Shown: positions 50,233 to 57,440 of the stretch, piece by piece
How positions within the stretch are numbered: the first letter of the stretch is position 1
How the letters are laid out: every line of letters begins with the position of its first letter
Source of the DNA: a virus
Strand: one strand, 5' to 3'
Virus record (IMG/VR): IMGVR_UViG_3300046163_000011
Coordinates: 1-57,797 of that record
Length of the DNA stretch: 57,797 bases
The notes under the pieces: model-generated
The model's database searches: none
What the model was told of the DNA's origin: nothing
What the model saw: only the letters and a program-made list of their open reading frames with translations
Position numbers and translations under genes: made by a program

Positions 50233-52005
50233 ATGCAAGAAAACACTGTTATCCGTGGGGCGGCAGTCCGTCTAGGTTCTGGGCAACACAAAATTGTCTG
50301 CCCTTTCTGTTCAAGTCAGCGGAAAAAAGCTAATCAAAATCAGAGAACATTATCCCTCAAGATAGATGGCAGTGATATTCTGTATAACTGTTGGCACTGT
50401 GACGAGAACGGCATTGTTCCGTTTGAAGAAAAACAGATACCAATCAAGAGGGGAATTACTAAGATGGCTTTAGCTGTAAAGCATGACTATTCAGAATTAT
50501 CACAGAACACTATCGACTGGCTCAAGAAGCGCAGTATATCAGAAGACACAGCCAAGGACGCTGGCATTCAAACAAAGCGTCACTTCATAAACAGTTTGCA
50601 AAAAGAAGTTGAGTGTGTGGTGTTCCCATACACCAACAAAGGAAAGACCTACGCGGCAAAGATCCGTGCGTTAGAAGACAAGGGGTTTTCTTGTAACGGC
50701 GCACCAGCCAACTTCTTTAACTATGACAACATTGATCCGACAGATGATATATTTATTGTCGAGGGGGAAATGGATGCTCTTTCATTTATTGAGGCTGGAT
50801 TTGATAACGTGGTAAGCGTCCCAAATGGTGCAGTGATGAAGGTTGTTGATGGTAAGATTGACCCACAAGAGGATAACAAATTTAGATTTTTGTGGGATGC
50901 CAAGGACAAATTAGAACAAGCCCCTAAAGTAATACTCGCCACCGACAACGATGAAGCTGGCAAGGCTATGGGCGAGGAGATTGCCAGACGTATTGGCAAA
51001 GATAAATGCTGGGTTGTTGAGTTCCCAGATGGTGTAAAAGATGCCAACGAACTTCTGGTAAAGAAGGGGCGTAATGCGTTTGAAAAAATCATTGCGGGAT
51101 GTTCGCCCTATCCTGTGTCTGGTCTGTATGAGCCTGACCATTTCTTTGACAAGCTGGACACGTTATACGAAAAGGGTATGGGCAGGGGAGCATCCACTGG
51201 GTACAGCAACCTAGACGAGTTCTATTCGATTGTTGAAGGTCAGCTTACTGTGGTGACAGGCCACCCATCGTCAGGAAAGTCTGAGTTTGTTGACCAGCTA
51301 ATGGTAAATCTAGCTGAGGAAAGAGGGTGGAAGTTTGCCGTTTGCTCATTTGAGAATGACCCACCACTGCACATAGCCAAGCTAATATCTAAACGAATGC
51401 GTAAGCCGTTTTTTGCGGGACACACGCCCAGAGTTACGTCAGAAGAATTAGAAGAGGGAAAAAAGTTTGTCAAAAATCATTTCTCATTTCTGTATCAAAA
51501 CGATGGGGCAATGGCTACTGTGGATGGGATTATTGAACGCCTAAAGATTGCTGTTATGCGTCAGGGCGTAAGGGGTGCTGTTATAGACCCATACAATTAC
51601 ATTCAACAGGATAAGGGTGATCAGAGCGAGACAGGTTGGATATCCGATATGCTGACAAAGTTACGGGTGTTTGCAATGAGTCATGATTTGCACCTTTGGT
51701 TTGTTGCTCATCCGACTAAGATGTTGCGAGGCGTTGACGGTAAGATACCGCCGCCGAAGGGTTATGATATCTCTGGATCTGCCGCATGGTTTGCCAAAGC
51801 TGACATAGGTATAAGTGTGCATAGACCAGACCCAGTTGCCTCTGCAATGTCTGAGGTTCACGTTTGGAAGTGTAGGTTTAATTGGGTTGGTAAGCAGGGC
51901 GTTGCTGAATTGTATTTCGACCCACTGTCTATGACCTACTCAATAAACAACAGTAAAGATAATTTCCCAGCAAAGCCTATGGCGCTCAGTGAGGTTCCGT
52001 TTTGA
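50233..52005 (+). CDS. Bifunctional primase-helicase, T7 gp4-like
   Basis: 590 residues. N-terminal zinc knuckles C23-x2-C26 (CPFC) and C53-x2-C56 (CWHC); TOPRIM domain with FIVEGEMDALSFIEAGF (~residue 174) and LATDNDEAGKAM (~235), and a RecA-like DnaB-type helicase with Walker A VTGHPSSGKSEF (~340) and WFVAHPTK. It would unwind and prime the replication fork. GGAG ribosome site. The stop overlaps the next start (TGATG). Confidence 0.9.
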   Translation: MQENTVIRGAAVRLGSGQHKIVCPFCSSQRKKANQNQRTLSLKIDGSDILYNCWHCDENGIVPFEEKQIPIKRGITKMALAVKHDYSELSQNTIDWLKKRSISEDTAKDAGIQTKRHFINSLQKEVECVVFPYTNKGKTYAAKIRALEDKGFSCNGAPANFFNYDNIDPTDDIFIVEGEMDALSFIEAGFDNVVSVPNGAVMKVVDGKIDPQEDNKFRFLWDAKDKLEQAPKVILATDNDEAGKAMGEEIARRIGKDKCWVVEFPDGVKDANELLVKKGRNAFEKIIAGCSPYPVSGLYEPDHFFDKLDTLYEKGMGRGASTGYSNLDEFYSIVEGQLTVVTGHPSSGKSEFVDQLMVNLAEERGWKFAVCSFENDPPLHIAKLISKRMRKPFFAGHTPRVTSEELEEGKKFVKNHFSFLYQNDGAMATVDGIIERLKIAVMRQGVRGAVIDPYNYIQQDKGDQSETGWISDMLTKLRVFAMSHDLHLWFVAHPTKMLRGVDGKIPPPKGYDISGSAAWFAKADIGISVHRPDPVASAMSEVHVWKCRFNWVGKQGVAELYFDPLSMTYSINNSKDNFPAKPMALSEVPF

Positions 52006-52304
52006 TGAGTGGTGGTTCTGATACCCGAAGGGGTGTAATGATGCTCAGTGAGGCTCAGAGCGCGATTAATGATAGGGGTGAGAACTATGGAACGCCCTTG
52101 GATAACTTTACGCGCATAGCTAAACTTTGGTCTGTTGTTTTGGGCGTAGAAGTACAGCCGCATGAGGTGGGGTTGTGTATGGATTTGGTAAAGACAGCAC
52201 GTTTGATTGAAACGCCTGACCACTACGATAGCTGGGTGGATAAAGCTGGCTATGCGGCGGCAACAATAGAATGTTTTGAAAAGGGCAACACAACGCTTGA
52301 TTAA
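52005..52304 (+). CDS. DUF6378-like protein
   Basis: 99 residues. EAQSAINDRGENYGTPLDNF, then RIAKLWSVVLGVEVQPHEVG and LVKTARLIETPDHYDSWVDK, is the DUF6378 pattern, often seen after phage primase-helicase genes; a MazG-like pyrophosphohydrolase role has been suggested from its helical D/K pattern but is not proven. Internal ATG 52038 with AAGGGG is an alternative start. Confidence 0.75.
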   Translation: MSGGSDTRRGVMMLSEAQSAINDRGENYGTPLDNFTRIAKLWSVVLGVEVQPHEVGLCMDLVKTARLIETPDHYDSWVDKAGYAAATIECFEKGNTTLD

Positions 52305-52305
52305 A

Positions 52306-52323
52306 TTTGTAGTATGATATAAA
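52306..52323. promoter_or_regulatory. Dispersed palindrome, copy 8 (TTTGTAGTATGATATAAA)
   Basis: One mismatch in the right arm. It starts one base after the stop of the DUF6378-like gene and precedes two hairpins, the same gene-palindrome-terminator order as at 8976 and 45797. Confidence 0.55.
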
Positions 52324-52328
52324 TATAA

Positions 52329-52352
52329 GGGGAACAGGAAAGTTGTTCCCTT
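52329..52352 (+). terminator. Hairpin after the primase operon
   Basis: GGGAAC (52330-52335) pairs with GTTCCC (52345-52350). Only TTCC follows, so it is a weak terminator by itself. Confidence 0.4.
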
Positions 52353-52360
52353 CCACGACA

Positions 52361-52391
52361 AAGGGGCTGGCGTAAAAACCAGCCCCTTATT
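52361..52391. terminator. Strong terminator between convergent operons
   Basis: GGGGCTGG (52363-52370) pairs with CCAGCCCC (52379-52386), loop of 8, followed by TTATTCT on + and TTTGT on -. The remaining stretch to 52484 shows no convincing gene. Confidence 0.75.
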
Positions 52392-52484
52392 CTATGGGTG
52401 GTTGATGCGGTCAGGGAGGAAAACCCACTGCCACCGCACCAACCTTGAGGCTTACCCATTAAGCCCTCACACTCTGGCAGTGGA

Positions 52485-52688
52485 TTATCTGGTTGTGTTC
52501 CAGTGCATAGCGCATACCCGACCATTCGGTTCAAGGTCTGCGAAGTCACCATTTTCTGAGTTCGATAGCGTGTATTTTTCGCTATACTTGTCATAAACCA
52601 TTGTGGTGACATGAAGGGGAACAAGGCCCACCTTTTGGCACTCAAATATGTAAGACTCTTTTGCCTTATCGAAGGTTAACTCGCCCAT
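52485..52688 (-). CDS. Hypothetical protein
   Basis: 67 residues from ATG 52688, which has a GGGAG ribosome site; the frame to 52736 lies in the previous gene. MGELTFDKAKESYIFECQKV, then DKYSEKYTLSNSENGDFADL. Two Cys, otherwise no recognisable features. Last gene of the right-hand minus-strand block. Confidence 0.5.
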   Translation of the reverse strand: MGELTFDKAKESYIFECQKVGLVPLHVTTMVYDKYSEKYTLSNSENGDFADLEPNGRVCAMHWNTTR

Positions 52689-52866
52689 GTTTACGCTCCC
52701 TTCTTGTAAGTTTAACAGCGCCAACAAACAAAACAAATGTTCCTGAGTACATAATTATCACACCTGTTATAAGATTGTTGTGCGGGTTCTCTAACCACCC
52801 AATACCAGCCATCATCATTAGAAGGCCAAGAATAAATACAAACCCCCAAAAAACTTTATCTCTCAT
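52666..52866 (-). CDS. Small membrane protein, two TM segments
   Basis: 66 residues from ATG 52866 (GGGAG site). VFWGFVFILGLLMMMAGIGW and LITGVIIMYSGTFVLFVGAV are hydrophobic helices separated by a short ENPHNN turn, with a basic C-terminal tail TRRERKHGRV. Possible membrane-active early phage protein; unknown function. Overlaps both neighbours. Confidence 0.55.
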   Translation of the reverse strand: MRDKVFWGFVFILGLLMMMAGIGWLENPHNNLITGVIIMYSGTFVLFVGAVKLTRRERKHGRVNLR

Positions 52867-53122
52867 CGTACATTCTCCCTGTGAGCATATCAATATGATA
52901 TGTAAACTCATCATAAGTAAGCCAGTGATAAGGCGTGTGGTCAAGGTGAAATGAAGGTGTGGTCATGCCCTTGTGTGTTATGGGGCTGTCGTTAACGTCC
53001 ACATCTTCAACCTTATAAACATAATGCCAAGCCTTGCGGATCCCCTCATCGTCCTCATCGATCTCTGGCATATAACGATAGCCGTTGTATCGATAGGATG
53101 GTGCGTTATGCCAACTAATCAT
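52856..53122 (-). CDS. Hypothetical protein, aromatic/His-rich
   Basis: 88 residues with a GGGAG site before ATG 53122. SWHNAPSYRYNGYRYMPEID, then TTPSFHLDHTPYHWLTYDEF. Rich in His, Tyr and Asp; no family recognised. Overlaps the previous gene (ATGA) and the next by 11 bp. Confidence 0.5.
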   Translation of the reverse strand: MISWHNAPSYRYNGYRYMPEIDEDDEGIRKAWHYVYKVEDVDVNDSPITHKGMTTPSFHLDHTPYHWLTYDEFTYHIDMLTGRMYDER

Positions 53123-53310
53123 CAGTGCATCTCCCTTTGTTTGTGTAGCTTTGCAATCATCTTTAGCTTTTTGCCAGCCGATACTGCATGGGTGACAGAC
53201 TTATCTGCCACCTTATCTTCATGCATCTTTTGATTGTAGAAAGAATTAAGGGCAAGCAACAAGGCGTTTACCTCTTTAGAAGTAAACGAGATTTGTGTTT
53301 TCTTCTGCAT
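53122..53310 (-). CDS. Hypothetical helical protein
   Basis: 62 residues from ATG 53310. TSKEVNALLLALNSFYNQKM, then HAVSAGKKLKMIAKLHKQRE: two helices, basic C-terminus. Similar in type to the next protein (53276-53473); both look like small helical phage early proteins. ATG choice is moderate, as only GAGG lies upstream. Confidence 0.45.
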   Translation of the reverse strand: MQKKTQISFTSKEVNALLLALNSFYNQKMHEDKVADKSVTHAVSAGKKLKMIAKLHKQREMH

Positions 53311-53473
53311 CGTCAACAGCCTCTTCCAAAGTTTTTTGAGCATTCAGGGTTTCAATTAACTTTTCCCTGTTGTCATAATCATATGGCTGGGTAAGCTGTT
53401 CAACTAAATTGTCGAGTGCTACACCAACCGCGCAAGCCTCACCCTTAGTGAGAGTTAGTTTTACTAGTGACAT
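53276..53473 (-). CDS. Hypothetical helical protein
   Basis: 65 residues with AAGGAG before ATG 53473. LTKGEACAVGVALDNLVEQL, then REKLIETLNAQKTLEEAVDD, suggest two helices in a small acidic bundle. Shares the T-xE--A----L-NL motif style with the 53122 protein (FTSKEVNALLLALNSF). Function unknown. Confidence 0.5.
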   Translation of the reverse strand: MSLVKLTLTKGEACAVGVALDNLVEQLTQPYDYDNREKLIETLNAQKTLEEAVDDAEENTNLVYF

Positions 53474-53573
53474 CGCGTTTCATCTCCTTCCATACATCCA
53501 TTACAAAACAACACCAGCCGACCATGCCGACTGATGAACCAATAATTAAAACAATCCAAACTAAATCATTCAT
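53445..53573 (-). CDS. Very short single-TM protein
   Basis: 42 residues, MNDLVWIVLIIGSSVGMVGW then a Cys pair and a basic tail KEMKRDVTSKTNSH. AGGGGAAG precedes the start (53576 is one codon earlier). One membrane helix. It fills the gap between neighbouring genes and overlaps both, so it fits the compact operon. Confidence 0.5.
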   Translation of the reverse strand: MNDLVWIVLIIGSSVGMVGWCCFVMDVWKEMKRDVTSKTNSH

Positions 53574-53781
53574 CATCTTCCCCTTCTATTTCATATTCTA
53601 ACCAGCCATTAGAAGCGTCAACTCCCAACAAAAACATTTCTTTATCTGCTTCTGTATTGAAAGCGTATGTTTCAGACTTATCTCTATCTGTACCCCATAT
53701 AATGGTAACAGCGTGATTTGCATTGTCGATATCCTCTTGGACTTGACCGATGCAATTAACCAGTGGTTTTTGTACTACCAT
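53566..53781 (-). CDS. Hypothetical protein
   Basis: 71 residues. MVVQKPLVNCIGQVQEDIDN, then DRDKSETYAFNTEADKEMFL and an acidic end YEIEGEDDE. AAGGAG lies 8 bp before the ATG, and the ATG itself is inside a TTTGTA/TACAAA palindrome, so a protein bound there, or an RNA hairpin, could affect expression. Family unknown. Confidence 0.55.
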   Translation of the reverse strand: MVVQKPLVNCIGQVQEDIDNANHAVTIIWGTDRDKSETYAFNTEADKEMFLLGVDASNGWLEYEIEGEDDE

Positions 53782-53786
53782 ACAAA
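53769..53786. promoter_or_regulatory. Dispersed palindrome, copy 9, over a start codon (TTTGTACTACCATACAAA)
   Basis: Perfect 6-bp arms. The start codon of the minus-strand gene at 53781 lies in its centre and the AAGGAG ribosome site directly upstream. Perfect pairing in RNA would place the AUG in a loop. Confidence 0.6.
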
Positions 53787-53839
53787 TTTCTCCTTTTGTA
53801 ATCCTCGCCAGCGTCTATGCCAGCATCTACAACTATCAT

Positions 53840-53868
53840 GAAAAGAAGGGCGGCAACTGCCGCCCCTC
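53840..53868 (-). terminator. Rho-independent terminator (minus strand)
   Basis: On the minus strand GGGGCGGCA-GT-TGCCGCCC is followed by TTCTTTTC. It ends transcription from the 54131 gene and isolates the 53781 gene, which then needs its own promoter. A 27-residue frame (MIVVDAG...) in 53787-53839 is not called because it lacks a ribosome site. Confidence 0.75.
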
Positions 53869-53873
53869 TGTAA

Positions 53874-54131
53874 TCACGTTTCATTCTTTATAATTCGTCT
53901 AATTTTGAAGCGATAATGCAAAACTTTTTTGCCCCACCAAACCCTATTGTATCGTCCGCTGGAAAACCCATATATATTGAATGCATCGGGACGGTTAAAT
54001 GTTTTCCATCTAAGGATGTAAAAACAGAAAATTACCCAATCACCTTCATTTACTTCATCCCAAGGACGAGGCCAATCAGATGGGGTGTTTAGTTTGGGTT
54101 TCTTGAATTTGTTGCCATTTTTATTTTTCAT
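53874..54131 (-). CDS. Hypothetical basic protein
   Basis: 85 residues with GAGGAG before the ATG. Lys/Asn-rich start (KNKNGNKFKKPKLN), then WPRPWDEVNEGDWVIFCFYI and YNRVWWGKKVLHYRFKIRRI: many aromatic residues and strands. No family recognised. Followed by a clear terminator. Confidence 0.55.
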   Translation of the reverse strand: MKNKNGNKFKKPKLNTPSDWPRPWDEVNEGDWVIFCFYILRWKTFNRPDAFNIYGFSSGRYNRVWWGKKVLHYRFKIRRIIKNET

Positions 54132-54155
54132 GATTTTCTCCTCATCATCATTATA

Positions 54156-54932
54156 TTAGGTGTTGAACATCTTGGTCATATTACGAACCGCACGTTGACG
54201 TAACAGCTTGTAGGCCTTGGTCACGGTGTCGCTGTATGAGTGTGGGATAGCGTCCTTGCCATCAGCGGTTGCGACTGCTGGGTTGTGTTGTGACGTATCG
54301 CCGTATGTGCATAGGTAGCCTATCTCTGACGTACCCAGTCCATTCTTGAATGCTACAGCAGTCACCCTGTAGACGGTCATCCCTTCCTCTTGACAATATT
54401 TTACGTCAATAGGCTTTGCGGATAGAACAAACCTCTTGCCCTTGGATGAATTGATAATGGCAAGGCCACGCTGAAACACTGCACGATACCAAGAAATGCT
54501 GACTATTATATCAGTTGATTTGTTCCAACTGCTTTTGGGGTTGTTCTGTTCTGTGCCTACTTCTTTAGAAGAAGTGGCAATGTGAACATCAGTATTTGAG
54601 CGAGGGAAAAACTCCCCAAGTGTACTTCTTGCTTGGTCTTTTGTTAAGACCTTGTGCTTGCCCATAGGGTTGTAAGTTTCACGCAATGAACGGCTGTTCC
54701 TGTATGAACTTATCGCGCCCATGAGGTCATCTACATAATCATAAAACGCACCATACACCTTAAAGCCTTGAGATGTTTCTGTATCGAAATAATCTTTCAG
54801 TCCATCTAAGTTATGGCGGCTGGCTATCCTGATATCCTTAGCCATTTTATGAGGAACGCCCCAAGCATCGCAGGTATCAAGCATCTGCTTTTTTGCCAGT
54901 TCCATCATTTTGTAATTTTTTACTGCGTCCAT
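54156..54932 (-). CDS. Hypothetical protein downstream of the metallopeptidase/VWA gene
   Basis: 258 residues with a GGGAG site. Helical N-terminus (VKNYKMMELAKKQMLDTCDA), middle with HNLDGLKDYFDTETSQGFKV, then beta-rich C-terminus (GKRFVLSAKPIDVKYCQEEG, MTVYRVTAVAFKNGLGTSEI). No family recognised. It has the same leader (terminator, palindrome, GGGAG) as the VWA protein and the 57409 gene, so it probably belongs to the same regulated group. Confidence 0.6.
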   Translation of the reverse strand: MDAVKNYKMMELAKKQMLDTCDAWGVPHKMAKDIRIASRHNLDGLKDYFDTETSQGFKVYGAFYDYVDDLMGAISSYRNSRSLRETYNPMGKHKVLTKDQARSTLGEFFPRSNTDVHIATSSKEVGTEQNNPKSSWNKSTDIIVSISWYRAVFQRGLAIINSSKGKRFVLSAKPIDVKYCQEEGMTVYRVTAVAFKNGLGTSEIGYLCTYGDTSQHNPAVATADGKDAIPHSYSDTVTKAYKLLRQRAVRNMTKMFNT

Positions 54933-54946
54933 TTTATTACTCCCAA

Positions 54947-54964
54947 TTTGTAGTGTGATACAAA
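54947..54964. promoter_or_regulatory. Dispersed palindrome, copy 10 (TTTGTAGTGTGATACAAA)
   Basis: Identical to copy 12 (57423-57440). It lies 15 bp upstream of the start at 54932, between a terminator and a GGGAG ribosome site. Confidence 0.7.
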
Positions 54965-54965
54965 A

Positions 54966-54989
54966 TTAGAAAGCCGCACTAGGCGGCTT
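54966..54989 (-). terminator. Terminator overlapping the end of the VWA gene
   Basis: On the minus strand AAGCCGC-CTAGT-GCGGCTT is followed by TCTAATTTT. The stem includes the last codons and the stop of the upstream gene. Confidence 0.7.
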
Positions 54990-56118
54990 CCTCTATTACT
55001 GCGATATCCCCGAAGGGCGGTGTCTTAGCGAAGCGGCTATCAGGTGCAGTAGATAGCCATAGCACTGGGTAGTCAGGCACCGTGTCTGGGTAATCCCAAA
55101 TGCCCATATCAGATACGACAAACATCTTGTCGCATCCTATTTGGTTGTCTCTGACATAGCGGAACAAAGGCTCTACATTAGTACCGCCCCTGTCATCACA
55201 GTCTAGCTGGGGCATTGTCTCACCCTTGGCTAGTGTAGTGTGACGAGTGCAACCGCCTGACCATGTTATGATGGTGACACTCTCAGGCTGGTAGTCCTCA
55301 ATAGCCTGATTGATAACGCCTAGTGCCATCTCCAATTCCTGACCAGACATAGAGCCTGATGTATCAGGTGCAATCACCCAGTCACCAACGCCTAGCTTTT
55401 TGACAGATGGATACCAGATGCGCTGTTGCGTCCAATACTTTTTCTGAGGGCGTGAGAAGGTGTAATCATCTGGCTGATCACCGCCAGCGAACCGCCGCAC
55501 AACGTCACCCCAATCGACAGTGACGCGCCGCATCTTGGCAATAATCTCCTCAATAGCGGCTGGCAGTTTGCCAACAGATTTTGCCGCATTCGCCGCCATC
55601 ATGGCACGTTGCTTGATGCTTGCCTGTTCCTGCTTGACCTGACCTTGTGATAGGTCAGAGCCGTCAGCGTTCTTTTGCTGTTTGACCTCACCCCAGCCGC
55701 CGCCCTCGCCGCCTTCTGGTGGTTGCGGTGGTAACAGGTCGTAAATCTTTTCTGCGGTCATCCCAGTATATTGTGGGTCAATCAAACCACCTTGCGGCAG
55801 TACCATGCCGCTATCGGTCAGCCAGCCGTTGATTGCATAATCGCAAGCAATGTTCCACTGCTCATGGTCACGTTTGCCCATGCGGATATGATGCCCCATA
55901 AATATGTGAGCAATCTCATGAGCGACAACACCCATGATTTCCTCGACAGTGTGAGCATCAACAAAGGCAGATGAATAGCCAATGTCCTTGCCATCAGTGT
56001 ACATTGTGTCGTGGTCATCATCCTGTTTCATACCGCAAGACATAGCCATAGACCCGAAGAAGGGATGCTGTAACATCAGCTTTGTGCGGCAGATAGCGAT
56101 TTTTTTCTGTGCGTCCAT
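54979..56118 (-). CDS. DUF2201-type metallopeptidase/VWA protein
   Basis: 379 residues from ATG 56118 (GGGAGT ribosome site; the frame to 56157 reads through the leader). N-terminal zincin H67-E-I-A-H71 in VVAHEIAHIFMGHHIRM, then HEQWNIACDYAINGWL. Gly/Gln-rich linker (~131-165). C-terminal VWA domain with the MIDAS set: D252-T-S-G-S256, T313 in DRGGTNVEP, and D337 in FVVSDMG. Proteins of this type work with MoxR AAA+ ATPases, encoded just upstream, in protein remodelling. Role in a phage is unknown. Confidence 0.85.
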   Translation of the reverse strand: MDAQKKIAICRTKLMLQHPFFGSMAMSCGMKQDDDHDTMYTDGKDIGYSSAFVDAHTVEEIMGVVAHEIAHIFMGHHIRMGKRDHEQWNIACDYAINGWLTDSGMVLPQGGLIDPQYTGMTAEKIYDLLPPQPPEGGEGGGWGEVKQQKNADGSDLSQGQVKQEQASIKQRAMMAANAAKSVGKLPAAIEEIIAKMRRVTVDWGDVVRRFAGGDQPDDYTFSRPQKKYWTQQRIWYPSVKKLGVGDWVIAPDTSGSMSGQELEMALGVINQAIEDYQPESVTIITWSGGCTRHTTLAKGETMPQLDCDDRGGTNVEPLFRYVRDNQIGCDKMFVVSDMGIWDYPDTVPDYPVLWLSTAPDSRFAKTPPFGDIAVIEEAA

Positions 56119-56133
56119 TGTGTAACTCCCAAA

Positions 56134-56151
56134 TTTGTAGGGGGGTACAAA
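56134..56151. promoter_or_regulatory. Dispersed palindrome, copy 11 (TTTGTAGGGGGGTACAAA)
   Basis: Centre is GGGGGG. That centre can instead pair with CCCCCC (56140-56162 hairpin GGGGGGT-N9-ACCCCCC), so two structures compete, a possible attenuator. It lies 16 bp upstream of the start at 56118. Confidence 0.65.
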
Positions 56152-56168
56152 ATGCACCCCCCAGATTG

Positions 56169-57197
56169 TTAGCGTTTCGGCATCAACTCGCGGCAGTTGT
56201 CCAACATAAACTGGCGAAACTTTGCATTAGTCACCAGCTTATTGTCGCGTGTGAATGCGTCCTTGATTGTGAATACCGCGAACTCCTGATGTGGTAATCG
56301 TGCAAGGTAAGCCATGCAAGGCTCAACATTGGATGGGTTGATGCGGTCAGCGATAGCCGCGCAGACTGCATACAGGACAGACGGCTCGTCAGGGATAGGC
56401 GCACCCGATGGGTTGCCGATGATTTCCTTGTCGATGTCGGGGCAAGTGTCGAACACTTTTTTGTAGCCGTAATATTCGGCGGCGTTGCCCTCACCAACCT
56501 GACCAGCGACAGCTTCCATCTCAACGACTGTATCCAGACCCCACTTGCAGATTTCATCAACCTTGAACCATGAGCGCGGCGAACCAAACGCCATAGCGTC
56601 CTTGTCGAACTGGTTGAATAACTCAGGGCGGAAACGTGCCAAGCCCTTGAGGACTGGGCTGATGCCCTTCTTGTTTGCGTGAGCCACAAATTCGTCTAGG
56701 TCAAAATCGACATTTACAAATGTCAGGCGGTCACGCAGATGCGAAGGTATCTGGTTAGTGCCTGCCCTGTCTGACATACGGTTGCCAGCACATACGATAG
56801 ACCAGCCATCAGGCAGTGAATGCTCACCAATGCGGCGTTCATTAACCAACTGAGCCATGATGTTCTGGTTGGCAACAGGGGCTTGAGGCCACTCATCGAT
56901 GAAGATAACGCCCTCGCCTTGGCTAGGCATCCACTCAGGGCGAAGCCTGACCATCTGACCAGCCTGTTCGACAAGCCAGCCAGCAATCTCGCCAGCGTCA
57001 TATTGAGCCAGCGACAGGATAACAAGACCAAAGTTTTCATTGTCCTGTCTTTTGCTTTCAACAAACTGATGAACGATAGAGGTCTTGCCCTGCCCAGGGC
57101 TTGACATATAGGACAGAACGACACTTTCCAGCGCATTGCCGCTAGTTTGTGACTGATAAGAAGCCTCGATGAGGGCGAATGCTTGTGATAATTTCAT
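56169..57197 (-). CDS. MoxR-type AAA+ ATPase
   Basis: 342 residues from ATG 57197 (CAGGAG site). Walker A SSPGQGKTS (K38), Walker B GVIFIDEWPQ (D101-E102), sensor 1 VCAGNRMSD (N139), and an SRH-like SHLRDRLTFV segment. The C-terminal half is helical (ARFRPELFNQFDKDAMAFGS). MoxR ATPases act with VWA-domain partners; the DUF2201/VWA gene follows 50 bp later, so the two very likely form one complex. Cytoplasmic; substrate unknown. Confidence 0.85.
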   Translation of the reverse strand: MKLSQAFALIEASYQSQTSGNALESVVLSYMSSPGQGKTSIVHQFVESKRQDNENFGLVILSLAQYDAGEIAGWLVEQAGQMVRLRPEWMPSQGEGVIFIDEWPQAPVANQNIMAQLVNERRIGEHSLPDGWSIVCAGNRMSDRAGTNQIPSHLRDRLTFVNVDFDLDEFVAHANKKGISPVLKGLARFRPELFNQFDKDAMAFGSPRSWFKVDEICKWGLDTVVEMEAVAGQVGEGNAAEYYGYKKVFDTCPDIDKEIIGNPSGAPIPDEPSVLYAVCAAIADRINPSNVEPCMAYLARLPHQEFAVFTIKDAFTRDNKLVTNAKFRQFMLDNCRELMPKR

Positions 57198-57202
57198 GAT
57201 AA

Positions 57203-57409
57203 CTACTCCTGATTTTGTGTGTGTTTTTTGCAGTGAAATTTGTGCGATATCTTGGCGGCATCCTCTATGCACTTTACCCAGTCTTTATCGCGTGAATGCT
57301 TGCCATGCACTCGCTTGAAACTTTCCCAAGAGAGCGGCTCCCATAAGCCAGCGACATCATCGCAATGCTCATGCCAAAGTTGCATTCTGGTAGGCTCAAC
57401 TATCATCAT
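57203..57409 (-). CDS. Hypothetical protein
   Basis: 68 residues from ATG 57409 (57406 is an alternative) with GGGAGTTGAA before it. MIVEPTRMQLWHEHCDDVAG, then WESFKRVHGKHSRDKDWVKC and a His/Lys-rich end KFHCKKHTQNQE. Several His and three Cys could bind metal. It precedes the MoxR gene by 5 bp and carries the palindrome leader, so it is likely the first gene of the ATPase/VWA unit. Confidence 0.55.
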   Translation of the reverse strand: MMIVEPTRMQLWHEHCDDVAGLWEPLSWESFKRVHGKHSRDKDWVKCIEDAAKISHKFHCKKHTQNQE

Positions 57410-57422
57410 TTCAACTCCCAAA

Positions 57423-57440
57423 TTTGTAGTGTGATACAAA
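57423..57440. promoter_or_regulatory. Dispersed palindrome, copy 12 (TTTGTAGTGTGATACAAA)
   Basis: Identical to copy 10. Lies between a G/C-rich terminator and the GGGAG site of the 57409 gene. Confidence 0.7.

Noticed and set aside
52301-52645. 114-residue minus-strand ORF across the terminators
   Set aside because: It runs through both hairpins and a palindrome, has no recognisable pattern, and overlaps a better gene.
56709-56724. Near-perfect palindrome GACATTTACAAATGTC in the ATPase gene
   Set aside because: It is within conserved coding sequence, differs from the dispersed family (no TTTGTA-N6-TACAAA), and occurs once.
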